Positions 25,994-35,087 of a stretch of DNA of 64,000 bases are shown here, one piece after another. The DNA is from Bradyrhizobium sp. CB1650 (GTDB lineage: Bacteria; Pseudomonadota; Alphaproteobacteria; Rhizobiales; Xanthobacteraceae). The notes beneath the pieces were generated by a model. The model was given only the letters and a program-made list of their open reading frames with translations. It did no database searches and was not told where the DNA came from. The stretch is taken from the NCBI RefSeq assembly GCF_029761915.1, contig NZ_CP121695.1, positions 6,353,501 through 6,417,500 of the forward strand, written 5' to 3'. The position numbers and the translations under genes are program-made. The number at the start of each line of letters is the position of its first letter. The stretch's first letter is position 1.

Positions 25994-26073
25994 CGTCATT
26001 GCGAGCGGAGCGAAGCAATCCAGAATCTTTCCGCGGAGACAGTCTGGATTGCTTCGCTGCGCTCGCCATGACG
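25994..26073. repeat. Palindromic intergenic repeat (CGTCATTGCGAG family)
   Basis: The left end is CGTCATTGCGAG and the right end CTCGCCATGACG; GCGAAGCAATCCAGA and TCTGGATTGCTTCGC form the inner arms. Same family as 21858-21943. It lies between two convergent genes. Confidence 0.85.
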
Positions 26074-26099
26074 ACATTTGTGGTACCCGCAGAGAACCC

Positions 26100-27116
26100 T
26101 CACCCCCTGCCGCGCTCATCCATTTGCGGCCGTCCGATCCAGGCCCGATTGAGACAGCGGGTCATCCAATCGGGCTCGGTCCTGCCGTTCAGCCGCGCCT
26201 GCGCTTCCTGATAGGGACCGACATAACGCAAGCGATCGGGCAATCTCGGATAGACGCGTCGTATCCACGTCAGCGCGTTGTCCGCAGCCCTGGTGTCGCG
26301 TTCGTCGAGCGCAAGGCCGAAGCCCGCGCGCAACCGCTCAGGCAGCATGCTCGCCGTGAGGGCGCGATACCATCGCGGTGGCCGCAACCACGGACGCGCG
26401 CCGCCAAGAATCTGCGCTGCGACCTCACGCGCCGCTGCGCTGACGGTCAAAATGTTCGACTGCGTCATTGCTTCGGTATAGGCTGTGAAGCCGGACCAGT
26501 CCGCCGGGAGATCATCCGGCGTCAGCCCGAACAGAGCGCCGTACGCCCTGCTCTCGATCCAGTAACGCTCGCGCTCCTCCGCCGAGAGCGGCGGCAGAAC
26601 CAGGTCATGGGCCATGAGCGCAGTCTCGACCAATGTCGCATGAACCCAGCGCAGCGCCGGGACGTCGTTGGCGCAGTAGCGCGAGTCTGCTGCGAATGGA
26701 CCGATCGCCTCGGGCATGTGCCCCACGATCATGGTATGGCGCCGATGCAGCTGCCGGGCCGACAGGAGCGCCCTGTCGAGCGAGCCGAACACCATCGCAA
26801 AGACGATGTCGAAGGTGCGATGGAAACGGCCGATCGGATCGGCCAAGGTCCGGGAGTGCTCGGCGATGGCTGCAGCGACCCAGGGGTGCGCAAGCTGAAG
26901 CAGCAACGCGCGGCCGGCGCCGAGAAAGATGATGGCTTCCCGATCGATCCGCCAGGTTATCGAGGCTGGACCAAAAACGCCCGCGATCGGTCCCGCAGCA
27001 CCGGCCCGGACGAGATTGAGCGCAGCCTCCAGTTCTTTGTCACCGACCAACCGCAAAACCCTTCGACGCAGACGCGCCGACAATAGCCCAGACCCGCGGC
27101 CTCGCGAAGTCGTCAT
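26100..27116 (-). CDS. DUF2236 / MpaB-like putative haem oxygenase
   Basis: Choosing the ATG at 27116 gives 338 residues and a 26-bp gap after the patatin gene; an ATG at 27221 would overlap that gene. The family marks are TWRIDREAIIFLGAGRALLLQLAHPWVAAAI near residue 55 and WVHATLVETAL near 165, containing the His residues that bind a b-type haem in latex-clearing protein Lcp, the studied family member. The substrate here is unknown. Probably co-transcribed with the patatin gene, suggesting lipid metabolism. Confidence 0.75.
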   Translation of the reverse strand: MTTSRGRGSGLLSARLRRRVLRLVGDKELEAALNLVRAGAAGPIAGVFGPASITWRIDREAIIFLGAGRALLLQLAHPWVAAAIAEHSRTLADPIGRFHRTFDIVFAMVFGSLDRALLSARQLHRRHTMIVGHMPEAIGPFAADSRYCANDVPALRWVHATLVETALMAHDLVLPPLSAEERERYWIESRAYGALFGLTPDDLPADWSGFTAYTEAMTQSNILTVSAAAREVAAQILGGARPWLRPPRWYRALTASMLPERLRAGFGLALDERDTRAADNALTWIRRVYPRLPDRLRYVGPYQEAQARLNGRTEPDWMTRCLNRAWIGRPQMDERGRG

Positions 27117-27142
27117 TGCGTGAAACGAGGTGTGTCCCGCGA

Positions 27143-28285
27143 TCACTCCGCCGCCATCGGCATTTCCTCCGTATGCTCGTGCAGCACCACGCCTGACAGC
27201 GGATCGAATTCTCCAATCCACGGCGTGCGCGCAAGCACCGATCTGGTGTGCGCATAGCCGGCGTCCCAGCGCCGCATGATGCCTGACGGGCTGAAATCGA
27301 TATCCTTGGTGTGGGTCTCGTGATCGAGCTGTGGTGCGAGCAGGCGCACCACGTGCATGCGCGTCGGACAGCCATAGCTCATCAGCTCACGCACGGCCGG
27401 ATCGTTGCGCTCGCTCTCGGGCAGTCGCGCCGCGAGCTGGTTGATGACGTGGCGCAGACGATGCGCCTGCTGCTGGCGGGCAATCTGGCTCGCGATCCGG
27501 CTGGAATACTGCACGTCCTTGTGCCGGTTCAGCACCTCCGCCATCGTCGTCGGCTCGGCGCCGACCGGATTCCACAGATGCACGGCGAAGATCAGCGAGT
27601 CCTTGCGCGGATTGTCGTCGAAGACGGCCTCGGTCGGCGTGTTCGACAGGATGCCGCCGTCCCAATAGAGCTCGCCGTCGATGCGCACCGCCGGAAATGC
27701 CGGCGGCAGCGCGCCGGAGGCCATGACGTGCTTGACCGTCAGATCGCCGTCGCGGCTGTCGAAATAGCGCATCCGGCTGGTCCGGACGTGAGCTGCGCCG
27801 ACCGTGAGGCGCGGCGTGCAGCGGTTGACCAGCGAGAAATCGACGAGCTCGCGCAGCGTCTTTTCCAGCGGAGCCGTCGAATAGAAGCCGGCGTGGTCCG
27901 CCCCGAGCGGATAGGAATCGCCGGCATGCGCCAGCGGATTGGGCCGGAAGAAGCCCGGAATGCCGTTGGTGATCGTCGACCAATAAGCAAGCTTCTCGTT
28001 GAAGCCCGGGAAGGCGGTGCGTGGATTCCAGATCGGATTCTGCTCCATCCGCTTCCAGAATTCCTTCAATCGCGACAGCCGGTTCTGCGGCTCGTTGCCG
28101 GCGATCAGACTGGCGTTGATCGCCCCGATCGAGGTGCCGATGATCCAGTCCGGCTCGATGCCGGCCTCGTGCAGCGCCTGGTAGACGCCGGCCTGGTAGG
28201 AGCCGAGCGCGCCACCGCCCTGGAGCACCAGCACGACCTGGCCCGGCAGGTCCGCTGACCTGATGCGCTGAATGGTACTCTGCAT
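27143..28285 (-). CDS. Patatin-like phospholipase
   Basis: ATG at 28285 with GGAGG upstream gives 380 residues. The patatin active site is complete: oxyanion loop LQGGGALGSY near residue 22, nucleophile motif GTSIGAINA near 50 and DGG (YWDGGILSNTP) near 215. A C-terminal DUF3734-type region follows (HRLRHVINQLAARLP onwards). It hydrolyses acyl-lipids; no signal peptide is visible. It precedes the MpaB-like gene and is divergent from a LysR gene, which might regulate it. Confidence 0.9.
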   Translation of the reverse strand: MQSTIQRIRSADLPGQVVLVLQGGGALGSYQAGVYQALHEAGIEPDWIIGTSIGAINASLIAGNEPQNRLSRLKEFWKRMEQNPIWNPRTAFPGFNEKLAYWSTITNGIPGFFRPNPLAHAGDSYPLGADHAGFYSTAPLEKTLRELVDFSLVNRCTPRLTVGAAHVRTSRMRYFDSRDGDLTVKHVMASGALPPAFPAVRIDGELYWDGGILSNTPTEAVFDDNPRKDSLIFAVHLWNPVGAEPTTMAEVLNRHKDVQYSSRIASQIARQQQAHRLRHVINQLAARLPESERNDPAVRELMSYGCPTRMHVVRLLAPQLDHETHTKDIDFSPSGIMRRWDAGYAHTRSVLARTPWIGEFDPLSGVVLHEHTEEMPMAAE

Positions 28286-28486
28286 GTGTCGCCTCCGGTC
28301 AGACTTGTCGCCGCTCAAATTACGCCGGCGCAGCGCGCTTTGTTACCCTCTCCTTGTGCGGGACGGGTGGGCATCACGCAAATGCCCGTTGGCTTCCGAA
28401 ACCATGCGCGGACGCTATTGCAGGCAGGGTGTCATTCGCCACCCCGATCGGCTAGATTCCAGGCCGGTCTTGCCGGGAGCCGATCC

Positions 28487-29374
28487 ATGGAAATGCATCA
28501 GGTCCGCTATTTCCTCGCGGTGTCGCAGCTATTGAACTTCACGCGCGCGGCCGAAGAATGCAACGTGACGCAGCCTTCGCTGACGCGTGCGATCAAGCAG
28601 CTCGAGGCCGAGCTCGGCGGCGACCTGTTCCGCCGCGAACGGCCGGCGGCTCAGTTGACCGAGCTCGGCCAGCGTATGCATCCGCTTCTGAAGCAGTGCT
28701 TTGACGCGGCCGTCGGCGCACGCTCGCTCGCCTCCTCGTTCAAGAGCGGAGAGATCGGTGCACTGCGCATCGCGCTGACGCACTCGGTCGATATCGCCCT
28801 GCTCATCCCCCATCTCAGAGAGATCAAGCGGCAGTTCAACCGGCTCGAACTCCGCTTCTTGCGGGGCTCGAGCCGCGAGGTCGGCGATTTCCTGAAGAAG
28901 GGCGAAGCTGAGCTTGGCATCGCCGCCGATATCGACGAGGCCTGGGAGCGCCTCGACATCTGGCCGTTGTTCACCGAGACATTCGAGCTCGTCGTCAACC
29001 GGGAGCATCGACTGGCCGAGCGCAGCACGATCGAACTCGACGATTTGCGCTCGGAACAATTGCTCAGCCGAACCTTCTGCGAGCATTCCCGACGCATTTC
29101 CGCGAGCCTGCGCGAGCACGGGATCGATGTCGATCGTGGCCAGGAGATTGCGAGCGAGCACGATCTGATCGAGCTTGTGGAAGCCGATATCGGCGTCGCG
29201 ATGGTGCCGCATACCTCACCCGTGCCGGAGACGCTGAAGCGAACCGCGGTCGCAGGACTGGACGCCCGCCGCACCGTCAGCCTCTATGGCGTCGCCGGCC
29301 GCCAGCGCACGGCGGTGGCCAACGCCGTCATGCGCCTGCTGCGCGGCGCGGACTGGCGAGCGATTGCGGGGTAG
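28487..29374 (+). CDS. LysR-family transcriptional regulator
   Basis: With the ATG at 28487 (GGGAG upstream) the protein is 295 residues, the normal family size. The HTH lies at residues 1-60 (MHQVRYFLAVSQLLNFTRAA, VTQPSLTRAIKQLEAELGGDLFRRE) and the effector domain follows. It is divergent from the patatin gene with a 201-bp gap, the usual LysR arrangement, so control of the patatin/MpaB pair is plausible. The open frame to 28286 is not needed. Confidence 0.88.
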   Translation: MEMHQVRYFLAVSQLLNFTRAAEECNVTQPSLTRAIKQLEAELGGDLFRRERPAAQLTELGQRMHPLLKQCFDAAVGARSLASSFKSGEIGALRIALTHSVDIALLIPHLREIKRQFNRLELRFLRGSSREVGDFLKKGEAELGIAADIDEAWERLDIWPLFTETFELVVNREHRLAERSTIELDDLRSEQLLSRTFCEHSRRISASLREHGIDVDRGQEIASEHDLIELVEADIGVAMVPHTSPVPETLKRTAVAGLDARRTVSLYGVAGRQRTAVANAVMRLLRGADWRAIAG

Positions 29375-29395
29375 CGAGAGCGAGCATCGCTGCAG

Positions 29396-29597
29396 CTCAC
29401 CTCTCCCCTTGTGGGAGAGGGTGGCTCGCCGCGCAGCGGCGAGACGGGTGAGGGGTTTTCTCCGCGAATGCAACGCTCACCAGTTGGGTTTGTGGAAACA
29501 ACCCCTCATCCGGCGCCATAGCCGAAGCTTCGCTTCGGCGTTTTCAAGAACGGCGGCCGGAGGCCGCCTATGCCACCTTCTCCCACAAGGGAGAAGG
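29396..29597. repeat. Head-to-head pair of intergenic repeat elements
   Basis: One element (29396-29457) begins CTCACCTCTCCCCTTGTGGG and ends GTGAGGGGTT. A second, inverted element (29500-29597) begins AACCCCTCATCCGG and ends CTCCCACAAGGGAGAAGG. The two mirror each other around a 42-bp unique core, so the RNA could form a long hairpin. It fills the gap between convergent genes. No transposase is present. Confidence 0.75.
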
Positions 29598-29624
29598 AGC
29601 AACAACTTGCCGCGTGTCGAACAC

Positions 29625-30341
29625 TTACAGTCTACTGCTCGCAGCTTCGAGCGCTGCAAGCAAATCATCGATCTCCATTCGCTTGCGAAAATCCGGGTCG
29701 ACGAAGCGGGCCTTTATGATGCCGTCGCGGCCGACGACGAACACGGCCGGGATCGGCAGCATCCAGCCATCATTGCCGTGAAACCTCGCCATGTCATGAT
29801 AGGACAAGAGCTCCTGAATCTCCGCGCCGAGCCAGATCGCGAGGTTGAGCGAAAGTGCATAGCCGTTGTCCAGATCGGTCAACACCGGAAATGGCGCTCC
29901 GGACTCGGACTTGAACGTCCCGGTGAACTCCTGCGTCTCCGGCATGATCGCGACGATCTGCGCACCCATCGCTCTGATGCGGTCCTGGGCCTGGGCCACC
30001 GCGCCGACATTGAGCCGGCAATAAGGGCACCAATGGCCGCGAAAGAACATCACGGCGACCGGACCGTGCTCCAGCAGTGCGGGCAACGTGATGAGACGGC
30101 CGCTCTCGTCCGGCAGCATGAACGGAGGCATCGCATCGCCCGGTCGCGGCGCGGTCTCGCCGCCACCGTTCCCATTCAGCCTCGCCACCAGGCGATCGAC
30201 CGCCTGGCCATAGGCCGGGAACACCTCGCGGCTGGCGTCGGCATAGGCGCGGAGCTGTTCGTTCAGCGTGCCTGCCATCTCGCGGCAGCGCTGGAAGGCA
30301 AGCCCGAGCCGCTCGGCGTCGGCTGGTGAGAGAGACGTCAT
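29625..30341 (-). CDS. Peroxiredoxin-like redoxin-domain protein
   Basis: The 238-residue protein has an N-terminal helical part (about 1-70) and an AhpC/TSA-type thioredoxin fold. The motif FFRGHWCPYCRLNV contains CPYC, with the peroxidatic-type Cys first. Following segments (VAIMPETQEFTGTFK, FPVLTDLDNGYALSLNL, PAVFVVGRDGIIKARFVDPDF) fit the family. It is likely a thiol peroxidase or reductase in the cytoplasm. Single gene, divergent or independent of the exported protein next to it. Confidence 0.85.
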   Translation of the reverse strand: MTSLSPADAERLGLAFQRCREMAGTLNEQLRAYADASREVFPAYGQAVDRLVARLNGNGGGETAPRPGDAMPPFMLPDESGRLITLPALLEHGPVAVMFFRGHWCPYCRLNVGAVAQAQDRIRAMGAQIVAIMPETQEFTGTFKSESGAPFPVLTDLDNGYALSLNLAIWLGAEIQELLSYHDMARFHGNDGWMLPIPAVFVVGRDGIIKARFVDPDFRKRMEIDDLLAALEAASSRL

Positions 30342-30423
30342 CTTCCGCTCCGACGTTCTTGGCGGGAATACTAGTTTCGTGATCCGGCCGCCCGCAAGGG
30401 GCGGCCGTTACGCGAGGGTTGGC

Positions 30424-30708
30424 TCAGTTCACGTAGAAATTGCCGGTCGGATCAAGCCGGCCCGGCGTGTAGTACAGCGCGCCGTTGTCCATGAAGAAGA
30501 CGGTGTTTTCGGGCACTTTCCTGGCGCCCTTCATCATCGCCGCGTGGTTCTTCTCGGCCGGAGCCATGGCCATCGCCGACATCTTGCCGGGCCCGCCATA
30601 AACATAGGCCATTCCGGCCTTGAAGTCCCAGGCGGCCTCCGAAAGCGCCGCCGTGGCGATCACCGCGAACGCGACGGTGGCAATCAGGGTCTTGGACAGC
30701 TTCGTCAT
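30424..30708 (-). CDS. Small exported hypothetical protein
   Basis: ATG at 30708 with GGAGGA upstream gives 94 residues. A signal peptide is clear (LSKTLIATVAFAVIATAALSEA). The mature part contains a Met/Ala-rich stretch (GKMSAMAMAPAEKNHAAMMKGARK) and ends DNGALYYTPGRLDPTGNFYVN. I know no function for it. The Met-rich part could bind copper, but that is a guess. The 238 bp to the cupin gene hold a long imperfect dyad (GAAATGCCGTTTC / GAGACGGCATTTC, near 30783-30866) and no gene. Confidence 0.7.
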   Translation of the reverse strand: MTKLSKTLIATVAFAVIATAALSEAAWDFKAGMAYVYGGPGKMSAMAMAPAEKNHAAMMKGARKVPENTVFFMDNGALYYTPGRLDPTGNFYVN

Positions 30709-30946
30709 GGGTGCTCCTCCGGATTGACGCGAACGCCCGCCAATCGGGCGCCCTGCCATCGAACGCCGGAGGCCGCGCCAGCGGAAATGCCGTTTCCCGA
30801 TCGGTTCGATAGCTGCCGCCTATCAACATAGCGCGGAGCTATCGCGTCGAGAGCGAGACGGCATTTCAGCAGCAGCGCGGCTCTGGCGAAACTGATGCCA
30901 TTGCCGGCGATCGAGAAGCCCCGGCGAGCAACACAGGAGAGTATCC

Positions 30947-31432
30947 ATGTTCACGCATCTCACATCGTCCCGCGCGGCCGTCTGGGCAGGCCTTGCCATC
31001 GCCGGCGCACTCGTGGTCCCGGCGCAAGCAGCGCGCGCCGGCGAATGCCCGGCCGACAAGATCAAGCCGAATGCACGGCAGATGGTCGACTACAAGCCCG
31101 TCGGCGTCGCCGACGTGACGCTCGGCTCGATCGACCTCGAAAAGCAGCCCGCCAACATCAGGGATCGCGAGCTGCGCTTCCGCAAGCTGACGATCGAGCC
31201 CGGCGGCATCGTGCCCTGGCACAGCCACGACGACCGCCCTGCCCTGATCTTCGTGCAGCAGGGTGAGATCGTCGAATACGCCTCCAACTGCATCGATCCG
31301 ATCGTGCACAAGGCCGGCGATCTCCGTCCCGAGGTCTACGGCACCTCGCACTGGTGGAAGAACCTCGGCAAGGAGACCGTGATCCTCTACGTCGGCGACG
31401 TCCGCAGGGATCCGCACGACCACAACATGTGA
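30947..31432 (+). CDS. Exported cupin-domain protein
   Basis: This 161-residue protein has a signal peptide (VWAGLAIAGALVVPAQAARA) and a single cupin barrel: LTIEPGGIVPWHSHDDRPALIFVQQGEIVEY with the metal-binding His pair, and later GDLRPEVYGTSHWWKN. It probably binds a metal in the periplasm. The enzymatic role is unknown. It is followed by an MFS carrier gene, separated by an intergenic palindrome. Confidence 0.85.
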   Translation: MFTHLTSSRAAVWAGLAIAGALVVPAQAARAGECPADKIKPNARQMVDYKPVGVADVTLGSIDLEKQPANIRDRELRFRKLTIEPGGIVPWHSHDDRPALIFVQQGEIVEYASNCIDPIVHKAGDLRPEVYGTSHWWKNLGKETVILYVGDVRRDPHDHNM

Positions 31433-31447
31433 CGAGACTTGTGCACC

Positions 31448-31486
31448 GTCATTCCGGGCGGCTCGAAGAGCCGAACCCGGAATGAC
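31448..31486. repeat. Palindromic intergenic repeat
   Basis: GTCATTCCGGG / CCCGGAATGAC with an inner CGGCTC-GAA-GAGCCG stem. A typical short dyad between co-directional genes; it may weaken read-through from the cupin gene into the MFS gene. Confidence 0.8.
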
Positions 31487-31510
31487 CCCACCCGGCATGG
31501 GAGCCGTTCG

Positions 31511-32719
31511 ATGACCGATCTGTCTGCACGCATAAGGCCCGCCGCAATGGGAATGAGCGAACGCTCACCAAACGTTGCACTCCGCTCTCTCGTGATCGGT
31601 CTCACCGCATTCCTCACCGTGGTCGACCTGTTCGCCACGCAGGCGATCCTCCCCTCCCTGACGCGGCACTACGGCGTGACGCCGGCAGCGATGGGCTTCG
31701 CCGTCAACGCCAGCACCTTCGGCATGGCGACTGCCAGCCTCATGGTCGGCTTCTTCAGCCCGCGCATCGATCGACGACTCGGCATTCTCTTGAGCCTGAC
31801 ATTGCTCGCCATTCCCACCAGCCTGCTCGCATGGGCGCCCAATCTCGCCGTCTTCACCGGTTTGCGCGTCATCCAGGGCCTCTGCATGGCCTCCGCTTTC
31901 GCACTGACGCTCGCCTATCTCGGCGAGCAGTGCAGCGCCACGGACGCCGGCGGCGCGTTCGCCGCTTACATCACCGGCAATGTCGCGAGCAATCTGGTCG
32001 GCCGGTTGATGTCCGCCGCGGTCGCCGACAATCTCGGCCTCGCCTGGAACTTCTATGTCTTCGCGGCGCTTAATCTCGCGGGCGCGGTGCTGGTCTACTT
32101 CACCATCGCGCGCGTCGAGCCGATGGAGACAATGGCGCCGACGGCATCTCCGCTTGAAGCCGCATCAATGCATTGGCGCAACCCGCGGCTGCGCGCGGCT
32201 TACGGGCTCGGCTTCTGCATCCTGTTCGCCTTCATCGGTACCTTCACCTTCGTCAATTTCGTGCTGGTGCGGCCGCCATTGTCGCTCGGCATGATGGACC
32301 TGGGCCTGGTTTATCTGGTCTTCCTGCCATCGGTCGTCACCACCCTGCTCGCCGGCCGCGCTGCGGCGCGGATCGGAACGCGCCCGACCATCTGGGCTGC
32401 GCTTGGCGTCGCGGCGATCGGCCTGCCGTTGATGCTGACCGCGCATCTTGCCGGTGTTCTGGCGGGCATGGTGCTGGTTGGCGTCGGCACCTTCTTCGCC
32501 CAGGCGGCCGCAACCGGTTTCGTCGGACAGGCGGCTGCGGACAACCGGGGCGTTGCCAGCGGGACCTATCTCGCCTGCTATTTTTGCGGCGGTCTCGCCG
32601 GCACTGCCGTGCTCGGCCGGCTGTTCGATTCCTGGGGATGGCCGGCCTGCGTCGCCGGTATCGGAGCGGCACTCGCGATTGCGGCACTCCTGACGTTTGC
32701 GCTCAAGAGCGACCGCTAG
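31511..32719 (+). CDS. MFS transporter (YnfM/arabinose-efflux-like)
   Basis: With the ATG at 31511 (GGGAG upstream) the protein is 402 residues with 12 predicted hydrophobic helices. The motif GFFSPRIDRRLGILLSL between helices 2 and 3 is the MFS A-type loop, and FTGLRVIQGLCMASAFALTLAYLGEQC follows. The family includes drug and sugar efflux carriers; the substrate is not clear. Its stop codon overlaps the stop codon of fixS on the other strand, so the two genes converge without a gap. Confidence 0.85.
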   Translation: MTDLSARIRPAAMGMSERSPNVALRSLVIGLTAFLTVVDLFATQAILPSLTRHYGVTPAAMGFAVNASTFGMATASLMVGFFSPRIDRRLGILLSLTLLAIPTSLLAWAPNLAVFTGLRVIQGLCMASAFALTLAYLGEQCSATDAGGAFAAYITGNVASNLVGRLMSAAVADNLGLAWNFYVFAALNLAGAVLVYFTIARVEPMETMAPTASPLEAASMHWRNPRLRAAYGLGFCILFAFIGTFTFVNFVLVRPPLSLGMMDLGLVYLVFLPSVVTTLLAGRAAARIGTRPTIWAALGVAAIGLPLMLTAHLAGVLAGMVLVGVGTFFAQAAATGFVGQAAADNRGVASGTYLACYFCGGLAGTAVLGRLFDSWGWPACVAGIGAALAIAALLTFALKSDR

Positions 32720-32883
32720 TGCTTGACCTGCGCTTTCTGCGGCGGATCGTCATCGGCAATCGCACGCCAAGCGGCACCTTCGAGGTCTTCGTACTGGCCG
32801 CTTTTCAGCGACCAGAGGAAGGCGGCGAGACCTGCAAGTCCCAGGGCCAGCGCCAGCGGCACCAGGATCACGAGGATTTCCAT
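32716..32883 (-). CDS. fixS: cbb3 oxidase maturation protein CcoS/FixS
   Basis: This short gene encodes 55 residues: MEILVILVPLALALGLAGLAAFLWSLKSGQYEDLEG and a charged tail. One N-terminal transmembrane helix followed by the SGQYEDLEG motif identifies CcoS, needed for haem and copper insertion into cbb3 oxidase. Its ATG overlaps the TGA of fixI (TGATG), so the two are translationally coupled. It is the last gene of fixGHIS. Confidence 0.95.
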   Translation of the reverse strand: MEILVILVPLALALGLAGLAAFLWSLKSGQYEDLEGAAWRAIADDDPPQKAQVKH

Positions 32884-35075
32884 CACGCGATCTCCTGTGA
32901 GGCGCCGCGGGCCCGCAGCGAATTCAGCATGACCAGGATCGACGAACCGCTCATGGCGGCGGCCGCGATCAGGGGCGTCACGACGCCGCTGATCGCAATC
33001 GGCACTGCCAGGACATTATAGCCGATCGCAAGCCAAAGGTTTTGCCGCATCAGGTGCAGCGCCTTGCGCGAGAAGTCGATCGCGGCAACCACCGGCGCCA
33101 GCGGCTTGCCCAGGAAGACGAGATCGGCGGTCGACTGGCTGAGATGCGCGGCCGAGATCGGCGACATCGAGACATGGGCCGCTGCAAGCGAGGGCGCATC
33201 GTTCATGCCGTCGCCGACCATCAGCACCTTCGCACCGCGCCGGCTCAGCTCCTCGATCCGCGCGATCTTGTCGGCCGGCGTGACGCCGGCGCGCCATTCG
33301 GCGATGTCGAGCGCCTGGGCCGCCGCCTCCACCGCCGGCTCGCGGTCGCCGGAGAGGATCTCGATGCCGACATTGCGCGCCTTCAGCGCGGCGATCACGG
33401 CCCGCGCGTCCGGACGCAGGCCCTGGCGCACCGAGAGGATGAACTTTTGACTGCCCTTGCTAAAGGCCACGACGGACGCCTCAGCTTCGAGATTGCCGCC
33501 AGCCCCGATCAGTGCCTCGGCGTCGCAGAAGGACGGGCGTCCCAGCCGGAGTTCGATGCCGTCAACCATCGCGCGCACGCCCAGCCCGGCCTGTTCGACC
33601 GCGCCGATGATCGGCGACGTAGCGCCGGACGCCTGCGCGACCGCCGCGGCCACCGGATGATGGCTCGAGAGCGCGAGCCGGCCCGCGAGCTCGAAGATGT
33701 CAGCGGGGATATCGGCCGCATTCACCAACTCGAGGTCCGGCAGCGTCAGTGTCCCGGTCTTGTCGAAGATGACATGATCGGCTTCGGCCATGCGCTCGAT
33801 GGCGTCGCCCGAATTGAGCAGCACACCGGATTTGAACATCGCGCCCGAGGCCACCGTCTGCACGGTGGGGATCGCAAGCCCCAGCGCACAGGGACAGGTG
33901 ATGATCAGCACGGCGACGCCCGTCACGATCGCATCATGCCAGCTCGCGCCGGCGATGACCCAACCGATGATGGTGAAGAGCGCGGTTGCATGCACCACCG
34001 GCGCGTAGAGCCGCGAGGCGCGGTCGGCAAGCCGCATGTAGCGCGAGCGCGCTTGCAGCGCGTTGTCGAGCAGTCGTGCGATCTCCGCGAGCAGCGTCGC
34101 TTCGGACGCGGCCGAGACCCTCACCCGCAGCGTGCCGGAGATATTCATCGATCCGGCATAGACCGGCATGCCTTGCCCGGCCGTGGCATAGAGCGTCTCG
34201 CCCGTGATCAGGCTCTGGTCGATCTCGGAGCGTCCCTCGATCACGGTACCGTCGACCGCGCAACGCTCGCCGGGGCGCAGCAGCACGATGTCGCCGGGAT
34301 GGATCGCCGCCACCGGCACCTGCGAGATCTCGTCGGGCCCGATGAACTTGACGGCTGTCTCCGCCTTGAGCGCAGCGAGATTGCCGGCGACCGCGCGCGT
34401 CCGCCGCCGCATGTTCTGGTCGAGGAAGCGGCCGACCAGGAGGAAAGTCAGCAGCATGATCGCCGCGTCGAAATAGGCGTGCTCGGCGTGGTGGACGGTC
34501 TCGACCACGGACATGCCGAGCGCCAGGATCACGCCGATCGAGATCGGCACGTCCATGTTGGTGGTCTTCGCCGACAGCGCGCGCCAGGCCGAGCGGAAGA
34601 ACGGCTGCCCGGCATAGGCCGCCGCCGGCAAGGCGATCAGCGCCGACAGCCAGTGGAAGAAGTCGCGCTGCTCGGGCAGCATGTCCGAGACGTTGCCCGA
34701 CCAGACGGGAATCGACAGCATCATCACGTTCATGGTGGCGAAGGCGGCCACGCCGAGACAGCGCAGCAGGAAGCGCGATTGCGCGACCTCGGCTGCCTCC
34801 GCGCTTTCGGTCTCGTACGGATAGGCCTTGTAGCCGAGCTCCTCGAGGCGGTCGATGAAGCGCCCCGGATCGAGCGTGCCCTGCTTCCATTCCAGCGCGA
34901 CGCGGCGGTCGGTCAGATTCACGCGCGCCAGCGTGACGTCCGGAATGGCCGACAGTCCGCGCTCGATCTTGGCCATGCAACCGGCGCAGTGAACGCCCTC
35001 GACCGCGAGATCGATGTGCTGGAGCCCGTGGCCCGCGGCCCGGACGTAATGCGAGAAATCCCGCGTCATCTGCAT
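32883..35075 (-). CDS. fixI: Copper-transporting P-type ATPase CcoI/FixI
   Basis: The 730-residue ATPase supplies copper for cbb3 oxidase assembly. It has an N-terminal metal-binding motif GVHCAGCMAKI near residue 30, a CPC in helix 6 (ITCPCALGLAIP), the phosphorylation site FDKTGTLTL, and GDGMNDAPSLAAAH near the C-terminus. Eight membrane segments fit the P1B type. It starts 12 bp after fixH. The frame is complete and intact. Confidence 0.95.
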   Translation of the reverse strand: MQMTRDFSHYVRAAGHGLQHIDLAVEGVHCAGCMAKIERGLSAIPDVTLARVNLTDRRVALEWKQGTLDPGRFIDRLEELGYKAYPYETESAEAAEVAQSRFLLRCLGVAAFATMNVMMLSIPVWSGNVSDMLPEQRDFFHWLSALIALPAAAYAGQPFFRSAWRALSAKTTNMDVPISIGVILALGMSVVETVHHAEHAYFDAAIMLLTFLLVGRFLDQNMRRRTRAVAGNLAALKAETAVKFIGPDEISQVPVAAIHPGDIVLLRPGERCAVDGTVIEGRSEIDQSLITGETLYATAGQGMPVYAGSMNISGTLRVRVSAASEATLLAEIARLLDNALQARSRYMRLADRASRLYAPVVHATALFTIIGWVIAGASWHDAIVTGVAVLIITCPCALGLAIPTVQTVASGAMFKSGVLLNSGDAIERMAEADHVIFDKTGTLTLPDLELVNAADIPADIFELAGRLALSSHHPVAAAVAQASGATSPIIGAVEQAGLGVRAMVDGIELRLGRPSFCDAEALIGAGGNLEAEASVVAFSKGSQKFILSVRQGLRPDARAVIAALKARNVGIEILSGDREPAVEAAAQALDIAEWRAGVTPADKIARIEELSRRGAKVLMVGDGMNDAPSLAAAHVSMSPISAAHLSQSTADLVFLGKPLAPVVAAIDFSRKALHLMRQNLWLAIGYNVLAVPIAISGVVTPLIAAAAMSGSSILVMLNSLRARGASQEIA

Positions 35076-35087
35076 GGCGCGTGCCTC

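Noticed and set aside
32720..32932. Small plus-strand frame over fixS
   Set aside because: The minus strand encodes fixS with clear family sequence and start/stop overlap with fixI.
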